The notes: a model not told the origin generated them from the sequence alone. DNA of 10,202 bases from an uncultured Coriobacteriaceae bacterium (GCA_946623915.1 CAMORQ010000046.1:1-10202); one strand, 5' to 3'. Counted from the first letter of the stretch, positions 1 to 6,659 are shown. Numbers and translations are program-made.

Positions 1-710
1 CCAGCGGTAACCGGCTTGCCGTCGCGGTTGTAGGCCACGATGATGCGAGCCAGGCGAGCCTTCAGGTCGTCGAGGTCGCTGGCCAGGCAGAACACGGCCA
101 TGATTTCGGAAGCAACGGTAATGTCGAAGCCGTCTTCGCGGGCAACGCCGTCGGCAGCGGTGCCGAGGCCGTCAACCACGTTGCGCAGCTGGCGGTCGTT
201 CATGTCGACGCAGCGACGCCAAATGATGTTGTTCAGGTCGATATCGAGTTCGTTGCCCTGCTTGATGTGGTTGTCAAGCATAGCAGCAAGCAGGTTGTTG
301 GCAGCACCGATGGCATGGAAGTCGCCGGTGAAGTGCAGGTTGATGTCCTCCATGGGAACCACCTGGGCATAGCCGCCGCCAGCAGCGCCACCCTTGACGC
401 CGAATACGGGACCCAGGGAGGGCTCACGCAGAGCGAGCATGGAGCTTTTGCCGATCTTGCACAGAGCGTCGTGCAGACCCACGGACGTGGTGGTCTTGCC
501 TTCGCCAGCCGGCGTGGGGTTGATGGCCGTAACCAGAACCAGCTTGGCTTTCATGGGCTTGTCCTTGTAGGAGTGGATGTCCACCTTGGCCTTGTAGTGG
601 CCATAGGGCTCGCAGGTTCCCCAGTCGATGGCAGCCTTCTTGGCGACTTCCTCGATGGGGAGCATCGTAGCTTCTTGGGCGATCTCGATATCGGACTTGT
701 AATCTGCCAT
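1..710 (-). CDS. fhs: Formate-tetrahydrofolate ligase, N-terminal part (runs off the left edge)
   Basis: This is the first 236 codons of Fhs (formyltetrahydrofolate synthetase), the cytoplasmic enzyme that uses ATP to join formate to tetrahydrofolate, giving 10-formyl-THF. It is the entry step of the methyl branch of the Wood-Ljungdahl pathway and also supplies one-carbon units for purines. Visible hallmarks are the family P-loop TPAGEGKTT at residues 66-74, then REPSLGPVFGVKGGAAGGG (95-113), HFTGDFHAI (126-134) and NNIIWRRCVDMNDR (160-173), all highly conserved in Fhs. The family is usually about 555 residues, so more than half lies outside the window. The start is the ATG at 710-708, preceded by an AAAGG Shine-Dalgarno 9 nt upstream in an unusually A/G-rich leader. 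It lies 115 bp downstream of metF on the same strand with no clear promoter between, so cotranscription is likely. The identification is firm. Confidence 0.96.
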   Translation of the reverse strand, partial: MADYKSDIEIAQEATMLPIEEVAKKAAIDWGTCEPYGHYKAKVDIHSYKDKPMKAKLVLVTAINPTPAGEGKTTTSVGLHDALCKIGKSSMLALREPSLGPVFGVKGGAAGGGYAQVVPMEDINLHFTGDFHAIGAANNLLAAMLDNHIKQGNELDIDLNNIIWRRCVDMNDRQLRNVVDGLGTAADGVAREDGFDITVASEIMAVFCLASDLDDLKARLARIIVAYNRDGKPVTA

Positions 711-825
711 GTTGCTTTTCCTTTCCTTTTCTTTTTGTTTTCCTCGGTTTCCTACACTTACTTATGCTGCGTTTTCAGCAGAGCGCCATGCCGAATTGGG
801 TACAGCGCCCTGCGTGGTGCACAAA
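711..825 (-). other. metF-fhs intergenic leader with purine tract and small hairpin
   Basis: This is the spacer between the metF stop codon and the fhs start. Read on the minus strand it holds a small inverted repeat, TGCTG-AAAACG-CAGCA (780-765), not followed by a T-run, so it is not an obvious terminator. An almost pure A/G stretch follows (about 751-715) and contains the fhs Shine-Dalgarno. I see no convincing -35/-10 pair, which favours readthrough from metF. The hairpin could be an RNA processing or stability element, but that is inference only. Confidence 0.35.
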
Positions 826-2445
826 TTAGGAGTAATCCTTCGGGGCGTCCTCGGGGGGCTTGACGCCGTTCCTGGCCTCTTCGTCCGGTTGGACGCCGGG
901 CAGCCACTGACGACGAGCGTAACCGTCGATGCCGATGTTGGTGGCGCCCCAGGGGCTCTTGAAGATGTTCTCCCAGTTGTTCGGCGGAACGATGTAAGAC
1001 TGCAGCGTGTCCGTTTCGCCGTGGGGCTTCAGGCGATGGTACGCCTTGAACCACACGCAGTACTTTTCGCCGGGGAAGACTTCGCACCAGCCGTCCTTGG
1101 AGCCGCCGCACGGTCCGTTACGCTGGGATTTCGGGCACTTGACCATGGGGCAGCTGTACGCCACGGCGTAGAGACCGCAGTCGCCGCAGTCCATGCAGTC
1201 GTACATGAACACCTTGCCCAGATGCTCGATGCCATGGGCACGGTTGCGGCCCTTCTTGGCTTCCAGGCTGCGTTCGCGGGAAGCGAAGATGCCGTTGATG
1301 CCCTTGCCCGGCATAAACACGGTGTGGTGCGCGAAACGGGACAGCGCGTAGTTGCCCTGGACCTTCTTGTCATGCGAGTAGTCTTCCGTGAGCGGATTGG
1401 GCTCGCGCAGGTTCAGACCCGTCTCGGGGTCCTTCTTGTAATAGTAGAAGCAGTTATCCTGCGGATACTCGAAGGCTTCCAGATGCTCCATCCAGTTGGA
1501 CTCGTACTGGTCGGCCAGGTCGAGGATACGGGTGACGTTCTCGGGGCTGCAGCCCACGCCGCCGATGTGGACGCCACGGCAGCCGAGGCCCTTGGAGATG
1601 GCGATCATCTTCGCAGCGCGCTGCAGGCGAGCTTCCAGGCCCTTGTCCTCGGAATTATCGCGCTCGTCCTTCAGAACCTGCAGGAACTGGTCGGTAACGT
1701 CGCAGCCGGGGATGCCGCCACGGTTCATGGCGCCACCATGGCCTGCGTTGATAACGTAAATGTTGGCGATCAGCGGAACGTCGATGCCGTTGTCCTCCAT
1801 GAGCCACAGCATTTCCTGCAGCTTGCGAGCCGAGAAGCCCACCTGGCTGATACAGAACTGTGCGCCAGCGACAACCTTCTTCTTCAGCTTGTACAGCTGC
1901 GTCATGGTTTCGCCTTCGGTCCACTTGAACGGGGAAACGACGCAACCCGGGAAGAACGTGCCCGGAGTGGTGCGCTCGACGTCGCCCTTGAAGTTGGGGT
2001 AGCCCATGCCGCGGTTGAACGACTGAATCTGTTGCGTCATGGTAACAGGATCAAGGTCGAACACGGGGCGCGGCTGGCCCATCCAACCAGTGCCGTTGTA
2101 GTCACCGGTCATGACGAGCAGGTTTTCGATGCCCACGCGCTGCATGCCGTAGTACTGCGCTTCGGCCTGGTTGCGGTTACGATCCTTGCAAGTGAAATGC
2201 ACGAGCGGGACAATGCCTTCGTCGAGCAGCTGCTGCGCGAAGTATTCAGGCATAAGAGCCGGATTGCCGGAAGGACAGTCGGTGATGGACACGGCATGAA
2301 CGCGCCCCGTTGCCCAATTGCCTCTGGCTTCCTCGAGCAGTTCTTCTTGGGACTTCTCCAAGCCGCAACCGCGGCCAGGAATGGCTTCGCAGGTGATGAT
2401 GAACTCACCCGCCTCCATAGCTTCTCTGAACCTATTTTGAACCAT
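826..2445 (-). CDS. metF: Methylenetetrahydrofolate reductase with fused MetV-like cysteine-rich C-terminus
   Basis: This is a 539-residue flavoprotein predicted to reduce 5,10-methylene-THF to 5-methyl-THF in the cytoplasm. Residues 1-310 are the MetF TIM barrel: ITCEAIPGRG (17-26, with the likely catalytic Glu20), SITDCPSGNPAL (53-64), FTCKDRNRNQ (84-93), TGDYNGTGW (113-121, flavin-site Asp) and QFCISQ (196-201). The C-terminal part (about 370-510) matches the MTHFR_C/MetV family and has eight cysteines (417, 420, 423, 432, 437, 446, 454, 463), expected to bind Fe-S and/or zinc. In acetogens MetV is normally a separate protein of about 200 residues; here it is fused behind MetF. Plain MetF is about 300 residues. 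I chose the ATG at 2445 (AAGG 6 nt upstream); a TTG at 2451 with GAAAGG 5 nt upstream would add two residues. It lies upstream of fhs and downstream of the PocR-AraC gene. The electron donor cannot be read from the sequence. Confidence 0.93.
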   Translation of the reverse strand: MVQNRFREAMEAGEFIITCEAIPGRGCGLEKSQEELLEEARGNWATGRVHAVSITDCPSGNPALMPEYFAQQLLDEGIVPLVHFTCKDRNRNQAEAQYYGMQRVGIENLLVMTGDYNGTGWMGQPRPVFDLDPVTMTQQIQSFNRGMGYPNFKGDVERTTPGTFFPGCVVSPFKWTEGETMTQLYKLKKKVVAGAQFCISQVGFSARKLQEMLWLMEDNGIDVPLIANIYVINAGHGGAMNRGGIPGCDVTDQFLQVLKDERDNSEDKGLEARLQRAAKMIAISKGLGCRGVHIGGVGCSPENVTRILDLADQYESNWMEHLEAFEYPQDNCFYYYKKDPETGLNLREPNPLTEDYSHDKKVQGNYALSRFAHHTVFMPGKGINGIFASRERSLEAKKGRNRAHGIEHLGKVFMYDCMDCGDCGLYAVAYSCPMVKCPKSQRNGPCGGSKDGWCEVFPGEKYCVWFKAYHRLKPHGETDTLQSYIVPPNNWENIFKSPWGATNIGIDGYARRQWLPGVQPDEEARNGVKPPEDAPKDYS

Positions 2446-2501
2446 AGCCAACCTTGCCTTTCTCTACGTCTGCATGCTAACTACGTTTTAGGGTGAGTGT
2501 G

Positions 2502-2561
2502 ACTATAGTACGCGATGATGAAATTCTAAGAAATGCACTTTTATATCTTTTATTGAAATTC
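2502..2561 (-). promoter_or_regulatory. Candidate metF-fhs promoter with paired direct repeats
   Basis: In the 196-bp gap upstream of metF, the minus strand carries a -10-like TATAGT (2507-2502) without a recognisable -35. Two direct copies of GAATTTCA (plus-strand TGAAATTC at 2519-2526 and 2554-2561) lie 35 bp apart start to start; with flanking bases they agree at 10 of 12 positions. The nearer copy sits against where the -35 would be. A poor -35 overlapped by one of two direct repeats is the layout of activator-dependent AraC-family promoters, and an AraC-family gene is the next gene upstream. The predicted leader is about 50 nt. This is reading by eye, not a motif search. Confidence 0.35.
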
Positions 2562-2611
2562 CATGCTCGATTACCTGAACAGGGTCATCAAAAAGAACCT
2601 GTGTGTTTTGG

Positions 2612-2631
2612 AAACAAAAGACCAGATGGTC
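2612..2631 (-). terminator. Possible weak terminator after the PocR-AraC gene
   Basis: Just after the TAG at 2644-2642 the minus strand reads GACCATCTGGTC, a perfect 12-nt palindrome (2631-2620), followed by TTTTGTTT. The palindrome would fold with a 4-bp stem and 4-nt loop, so the hairpin is short and the T-run interrupted. It may only attenuate transcription from the regulator gene into metF. Confidence is low. Confidence 0.3.
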
Positions 2632-2641
2632 GATGGGTTTT

Positions 2642-3955
2642 CTAGCGATCCCGCAGGTTCAACTCTTTACTACGCTCGACCTGGCCGCGGTGGCTGCGGA
2701 AATACCCTGGCGTCACGCCGACCTCGCGCTTGAATGCGCGGGTGAAATAGCTCGCGTCGACGAAACCTGACATGCGCGCTATTTCGGACATGGGCAAATT
2801 GGTGGCGAGCAGATTGTTCTTCGAAGCATCGATGCGCACGTTCGTAAGAAACGCGCTGAAACTTTGCCCGTACTTTTTCTTGAACAATCGCGAGAAATAC
2901 GCAGGCGAAAAGCCCACTTCGTCAGCCACGTCTTCAAGCGTGATCTTACGATTGTAGTTGGCCAAAATGAATTCGGTTGCACGGTACACGTCATCGGCGT
3001 AGTTAATGTCCTGCAACCGCTCGACGAGAGCCGTAAGCTGTTCGACACATCGCTCGATGCAATAGCATTGCTGTTCTTTCGTGCGAGCGGCGGCAAGCTT
3101 CTTGCGGTAATCGTGCGACACGCCGAACACCGTTTCGGTAGCCACCCCCGCCTTGAGCGCGGCACGGGAGCACACCGTGACGAGTTCGGCTATGCGGTCG
3201 GCGAACGTTCCCAGGTCACCAGCGTAATATGCGGCCTGCAGCATGCCCAAAAGCTCGTTGAGATGGCGGCGCGCCGCAGACGCTTCGCCGCGTCGCACGG
3301 CGTCAACGAGCGACTCTTCGAGCGTGATGCTGTATTCCTTCACGGGCGTTTTCTTGCTTCGCGAAAGAACCCCGTGGATTTCGCGCTGCTGGTCCATGGT
3401 TATCTGCCGCATCATGCGCAGAAGGCTTTGGCTCGAGTCGCTGACACTGACCGCACATGCAGAAAGCAGGTCCGAAAGATACTGAAGGTAGGCCGGCTCA
3501 CGCACAGGGAAGGGGCGCAGCTTTGGGTCGAGGGTGCGCGACGTTTCCGTGTAAATGTGCACGGGGCCAACCGTGAGAGCACCCACCAAACCGGCGTCGG
3601 CGATTATGGGAGCCGCGAAGAATAGACGATCCTGACCACACATATAGAAATAGCGGCCGCCGAAACGCTCTGCGAAGTCGGCTGCCTGATTGTGCACTTT
3701 CTGACATTGGGGACCCCACAGCGGCAAAGCTATAGGCCAATCGAGAGGCGCCCCATGCTCAAGCGCGTTTTGCAGGTACCCTTCGTTTGCCATGCAAAAT
3801 GGGCATTTGCCCGCACACGCATTCCTGCTGTAGAGCACTTTGACTCTAACGCCGTCTTCACCGGGAATGAACAGCGTACCGCCAAGACCGCTAACGCGCT
3901 CAAACGCATTAAGAATCTCGATAGCTTGTTCCTGGTCGAACTGTTGCTGCGCCAT
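2642..3955 (-). CDS. PocR-domain AraC-family transcription regulator
   Basis: This is a 437-residue cytoplasmic DNA-binding protein. Residues 5-175 match the PocR sensory domain, a family predicted to sense small hydrocarbon derivatives such as propanediol. Its cysteines are C47, C51, C54 (CAGKCPFC), C84 and C106, suggesting a metal or ligand pocket. Residues 205-315 are a helical linker (ITLEESLVDAVRRGEASAA) of the kind common in these regulators. Residues 325-421 are a classic AraC domain with two helix-turn-helix units: ITLEDVADEVGFSPAYFSRL (338-357) and a second ending SYFTRAFKREVGVTPGYFR (402-420). The ATG at 3964 directly abuts the AAGGAG (3965-3970), leaving no spacing, whereas the ATG at 3955 is 9 nt from it, so I use 3955. 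It is transcribed toward metF-fhs and is the natural candidate to control them; that link, and the ligand, are inferred. Confidence 0.92.
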   Translation of the reverse strand: MAQQQFDQEQAIEILNAFERVSGLGGTLFIPGEDGVRVKVLYSRNACAGKCPFCMANEGYLQNALEHGAPLDWPIALPLWGPQCQKVHNQAADFAERFGGRYFYMCGQDRLFFAAPIIADAGLVGALTVGPVHIYTETSRTLDPKLRPFPVREPAYLQYLSDLLSACAVSVSDSSQSLLRMMRQITMDQQREIHGVLSRSKKTPVKEYSITLEESLVDAVRRGEASAARRHLNELLGMLQAAYYAGDLGTFADRIAELVTVCSRAALKAGVATETVFGVSHDYRKKLAAARTKEQQCYCIERCVEQLTALVERLQDINYADDVYRATEFILANYNRKITLEDVADEVGFSPAYFSRLFKKKYGQSFSAFLTNVRIDASKNNLLATNLPMSEIARMSGFVDASYFTRAFKREVGVTPGYFRSHRGQVERSKELNLRDR

Positions 3956-3964
3956 GTGGCCCAT

Positions 3965-3970
3965 CTCCTT
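3965..3970 (-). promoter_or_regulatory. Ribosome binding site deciding the PocR-AraC start
   Basis: The minus strand reads AAGGAG immediately followed by ATGGGCCACATG. The first ATG (3964) has zero spacing from the Shine-Dalgarno; the second (3955) has 9 nt. The second is therefore the better start, shortening the longest possible ORF by three residues. Confidence 0.7.
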
Positions 3971-4006
3971 GTGCTAGAAATGGCACTATCATGCTCTGCG
4001 ATTTTC

Positions 4007-4051
4007 ATTATATGACATTTCTCGCATCGATGCCTTGCCCGTGGCAAGCAT
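4007..4051 (-). promoter_or_regulatory. Promoter of the PocR-AraC gene with a dyad at the -35
   Basis: The minus strand has a perfect TATAAT at 4012-4007. At a 17-bp spacing the -35 position (4035-4030) reads AGGCAT, which is not consensus. That position is the edge of an inverted repeat at 4030-4051: arms ATGCCTTGCC and GGCAAGCAT around CGT, pairing over nine positions with one bulged base. A strong -10, poor -35 and dyad on the -35 suggest an activator or autoregulatory site. The predicted leader to the 3955 start is about 45 nt. Confidence 0.5.
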
Positions 4052-4165
4052 AATTCACAAGGAACGTGACCTATGCGGCCCGCACGCACCTCGAACGCCA
4101 TGCAGCACCCAGTCCTGGAAGAGAACGCAGCCTGTAATTGATATGGAAGCATTCCCATTAAGGGG

Positions 4166-4193
4166 TGGACAGGCGCGGTAAAACGCCCATAAT
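4166..4193 (+). promoter_or_regulatory. Sigma-70-type promoter of the zinc-ribbon membrane protein
   Basis: TGGACA (4166-4171) and CATAAT (4188-4193) each match the housekeeping consensus at five of six positions and are separated by 16 bp. Transcription would begin near 4200, giving a leader of about 20 nt that includes the AAGG (4211-4214) placed 6 nt before the ATG at 4221. The arrangement suggests constitutive expression, divergent from the PocR-AraC gene. Confidence 0.6.
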
Positions 4194-4220
4194 ACGAATA
4201 AGCATACTGAAAGGCCGCGA

Positions 4221-6224
4221 ATGATTTGCCCGAACTGCGGAAACGAAATTAGCGAAAACGTAACGCAATGCCCGCACTGCAGCGCCCTCGTCACGACGGG
4301 CGCTCGATGGGGAAAGGCATCCCACGCCCGTGGCACCAATAGCGCGAGCTTCTCTTCGCCGCAAGCGCCTGTATCCGCATTCGTTGCCGCGACACCTCGC
4401 CTACACAAAAGCAAGCCTCAAGGCCTGAAGATCGCAGCTGGCGTGATTGCCATCGCCTTGGCCGCCATCGGCATCGTCGCGAGCCTGACCTTGGCATCTG
4501 CCGGCAGTAAGTCTATTTCGTCGTCTACGCCCGAACAGGTCGAGATGGCTGCACAGCAACGCCAGGAAGCCAAGCTGCACGACGTGACCATTTCGGTGCA
4601 AGGCGTAGGGTTCGACGAAACCAGCACGCCCTTACCTGTGGAAGTGTCGGGTGCCGACGCGGCTGGCAACGCCTACAACGAAGTTGCCTTCGTCACGAGC
4701 AATGGGAAGGGCCTGCGCCTGCCTGTTGGCAGATACGGCGTTCGCCCCGCTGCGTCGCCCATCACATCGAGTGGCGGATTGTTCCTGTTCAGCAGCAACA
4801 AAAAATATTTTTCGGTTGATGCCGAGCTGGAAGAAGGCGCGCCGGTCGACGTAAGCGAGGAAATCCAGCTCGTGCTCGAACCGGCCGACCCAAGCGACCT
4901 TTCCACCGAAGGCATCGAAACGGCTCGCAACTACGCCATGGAAAGCGGCCTTACGGCAGAAGCCGTCGACCAACTGCTTGCCAGCGTCAATGAAGCCATT
5001 GCTGCACGTTTGAGCAGCATCGGGTTCTCGCATGCGCAAACCTACCGCAACTCGCTCTACGTTGGCGATGTGCGCACCGACGCCGGATATGCACTTGCCG
5101 CAGGAATCGAAGGCACAAAGTCCACCCCTGTGCACACTGACATGTTCCTGTTCACGAACAACACGCTCTATTATGCCGAAGACTCGCAGGGGAAGACGAA
5201 CCAAGCCGTTTCGCTTCATAGGCGCAACCTGAACAACAGCCAGGAAGATGTTCTCGCAACCGACCTGTGCTCCCAGACGCAACCTTATTTCGCAAACGGC
5301 TACATCGTCTACGAAACCAACCGCTATGGATCGCACTTCGTACGTCGCCTGAACCTGAACGATCCCAAAGAAGAGTTCAGCTTGAGCGAAAGCCTGCCAT
5401 GGAACGTTTCGAAACTGCTCGGCGTGAAAGACGACAAGGTCTACATCGGCACGGAAAACGACAACATGCCCATCGTGCACACCGTTCCTTTGGAAGGCGG
5501 CACCTCCACCGAACAGGCTATGGGCGAAGCGTACGGCAGCATCGTGGGAATGTACGACAACAAAGTCGTAGTGCTCAGCAGCTACAACAAGCTGGCTGCC
5601 TACTCGCTGGACGGCAAGCAGCTCTGGGAAGTTGACGCTCCGGACGGCTTTTCTCTGGATCGCCGCATCATCCACCAGGATGCAACGCTGTACACGATGG
5701 TTCCTAGCACATCCACAGTTATCGCCATAAACCTGGAAAAGGGTGAATCCCGCGTCTTCGACCTGGACATTCAGTATCCCTACAGCATCATGCTGGTCAA
5801 AGACAACCATCTCTATCTTGCCGGCAGCAACACATACAACGACGATAGCGAAAACATAACCTACGAAGTATTCGATTTGGACTTGGGAAGCGGCTCGGTC
5901 AACGGCATGGGCAACTTCGAAGTGGCCAAAGAAGAACAGACTGATTCGTCGGACGAAGACTGGGGCGACACCGTTTCCTACTACGACGACAGCAACGACG
6001 ACTACTATTACAACAACAATTCCTACAACAACAATTACAGCAACAATTCATACAACGATAATTCCGATTCCGATTCCGATTCAGGTTCTGATTCTGATTC
6101 CAATACCGACAGCAACTCAACGTACGACAGCACGAACAACTACGACTCGGACAGCGACTCAACGAGCAACACGAACAACGACAATTCGGACAGCGAATCG
6201 TCGTACAACAGCGATACTAACTGA
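4221..6224 (+). CDS. Zinc-ribbon single-pass membrane protein with Ser/Asp/Asn-rich tail
   Basis: I do not recognise a named family for the whole 667-residue protein; its parts are clear. Residues 3-20 form a zinc ribbon (CPNC at 3-6, CPHC at 17-20). A polar, basic linker runs to residue 70 and a hydrophobic helix spans about 69-94, with no signal-peptidase or lipobox motif. The orientation should be ribbon inside, the rest outside. Residues 118-220 look like a beta-sandwich (DVTISVQGVG, LRLPVGRYGV); 225-270 is helical; 300-560 is made of repeated beta-strand units (LFTNNTLYYAE, DDKVYIGT, YDNKVVVLSS, KDNHLYLAG) resembling a beta-propeller or DUF5050/PQQ-like fold. Residues 575-667 are low complexity (Asp/Ser, Asn/Tyr). 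There is no LPXTG motif and only one outer cysteine (C350). The start has AAGG 6 nt upstream and a good promoter. A sensing or cell-surface role is possible, but no function can be assigned. Confidence 0.88.
   Translation: MICPNCGNEISENVTQCPHCSALVTTGARWGKASHARGTNSASFSSPQAPVSAFVAATPRLHKSKPQGLKIAAGVIAIALAAIGIVASLTLASAGSKSISSSTPEQVEMAAQQRQEAKLHDVTISVQGVGFDETSTPLPVEVSGADAAGNAYNEVAFVTSNGKGLRLPVGRYGVRPAASPITSSGGLFLFSSNKKYFSVDAELEEGAPVDVSEEIQLVLEPADPSDLSTEGIETARNYAMESGLTAEAVDQLLASVNEAIAARLSSIGFSHAQTYRNSLYVGDVRTDAGYALAAGIEGTKSTPVHTDMFLFTNNTLYYAEDSQGKTNQAVSLHRRNLNNSQEDVLATDLCSQTQPYFANGYIVYETNRYGSHFVRRLNLNDPKEEFSLSESLPWNVSKLLGVKDDKVYIGTENDNMPIVHTVPLEGGTSTEQAMGEAYGSIVGMYDNKVVVLSSYNKLAAYSLDGKQLWEVDAPDGFSLDRRIIHQDATLYTMVPSTSTVIAINLEKGESRVFDLDIQYPYSIMLVKDNHLYLAGSNTYNDDSENITYEVFDLDLGSGSVNGMGNFEVAKEEQTDSSDEDWGDTVSYYDDSNDDYYYNNNSYNNNYSNNSYNDNSDSDSDSGSDSDSNTDSNSTYDSTNNYDSDSDSTSNTNNDNSDSESSYNSDTN
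6063..6104 (+). repeat. In-frame Asp-Ser hexanucleotide repeat
   Basis: Codons 615-628 of the membrane protein are alternating TCC/TCT/TCA and GAT codons with one GGT, giving seven imperfect TCNGAT-type units at DNA level. The run encodes an SD repeat like the stalks of some surface adhesins. Because the unit is six bases, slippage would change tail length without breaking the frame. Asn/Tyr-rich (5970-6056) and Asp/Ser/Asn-rich (6105-6221) stretches flank it. Confidence 0.8.
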
Positions 6225-6260
6225 GCTTAACTAGCTGAGCTTAACTAACTGAGCTTAAGC
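6221..6260 (+). repeat. 14-nt tandem repeat placing stops in all three frames
   Basis: CTGAGCTTAACTAG (6221-6234), CTGAGCTTAACTAA (6235-6248) and a partial CTGAGCTTAAGC (6249-6260) form a tandem repeat that begins on the stop codon of the membrane protein gene. Each unit contains TGA and TAA or TAG. Since 14 is not a multiple of three, the copies shift frame: stops at 6222, 6228 and 6246 (frame 0), 6232, 6250 and 6256 (frame +1), and 6236 and 6242 (frame +2). Confidence 0.85.
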
Positions 6261-6276
6261 GCTGCGCGCCTCTGCT

Positions 6277-6311
6277 AAAAGCCGGGGCAAACTAGGCTAG
6301 GCCAGGCTTTT
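6277..6311. terminator. Candidate bidirectional terminator between convergent genes
   Basis: AAAAGCC (6277-6283) pairs perfectly with GGCTTTT (6305-6311), and an inner GGC-TAG-GCC (6295-6303) could stack within the 21-nt loop. Both strands end the stem in four T residues, so it could end transcription of the plus-strand gene (stop at 6224) and of the minus-strand DUF1667 gene. The minus-strand stop codon (6299-6297) lies inside the loop. The long loop and short T-runs make it weaker than a textbook terminator. Confidence 0.45.
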
Positions 6312-6659
6312 CGTTGCCACGATTGGCACACCCGTACCTGCGGCGTCTTCGATGACAACCTGTCCAGAATCGATGGGGGCTTGCAAACGAAGCGCACGGA
6401 CCTCTTCCATAACATCGAATATCTTCGCTTTCGGAATAGGCGAAGACGTTTTCACACTCAACGGTTCCAGGACGCCATCCGCCCACACCACCGCACTGAT
6501 GTTGCGCCGAGGATCGACCGCTTCTTGCTTGGCGTACTCCAGTCCGCGATTGCAGGTGTAGCCGGACACGTCCGCTAGATTACCCGCATCGTCGAACGTT
6601 ACTTCCAACACACACCCAAGCGGGCAGCTGACGCACGTGAAACTCGTGGAATCTGCCAT
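6297..6659 (-). CDS. DUF1667 four-cysteine redox partner protein
   Basis: This 120-residue cytoplasmic protein fits the DUF1667 family, whose members usually sit beside a GlpA-like dehydrogenase and an FAD/NAD(P) oxidoreductase in glycerol-type operons. Cysteines at 9, 12, 16 (CVSCPLGC) and 36 (YTCNRGL) form a Cx2Cx3C...C set like the N-terminal Fe-S site of molybdopterin oxidoreductases, so it probably holds an Fe-S cluster or zinc. The C-terminus GTGVPIVATKSLA is typical of the family. Its ATG is one base after the TAA of the upstream flavoprotein (TAACATG), and its strong AAGGAGGAG Shine-Dalgarno lies inside the end of that gene, so the two are almost certainly cotranscribed and translationally coupled. 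The length is normal for the family. A role as electron-transfer or maturation subunit of the flavoprotein is inferred; no biochemical function is established. Confidence 0.88.
   Translation of the reverse strand: MADSTSFTCVSCPLGCVLEVTFDDAGNLADVSGYTCNRGLEYAKQEAVDPRRNISAVVWADGVLEPLSVKTSSPIPKAKIFDVMEEVRALRLQAPIDSGQVVIEDAAGTGVPIVATKSLA

Noticed and set aside
709..2496. Long plus-strand open frame of 595 codons opposite metF
   Set aside because: It is antisense to the clearly recognisable metF and has no family resemblance; long antisense frames are expected from GC-rich codon usage.
4073..4141. 22-codon plus-strand ORF with AAGGA (4059-4063) 9 nt upstream, in the divergent region
   Set aside because: There is no convincing promoter of its own, no regulatory codon run and no similarity; the Shine-Dalgarno match is easily due to chance.
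4632..5810. Minus-strand open frame of 392 codons opposite the zinc-ribbon membrane protein gene
   Set aside because: It lies wholly within a well-supported gene that has its own promoter and Shine-Dalgarno, and its translation shows no domain.
6063..6104. CRISPR-like or intergenic satellite repeat
   Set aside because: The repeat is six bases, contiguous and entirely coding; it has no spacers.
5899..6162. Cysteine-rich minus-strand frame that looks like a metallothionein-type peptide
   Set aside because: The Cys/Asn/Arg runs are the reverse reading of the Asn/Ser/Asp codon repeats in the membrane protein tail.
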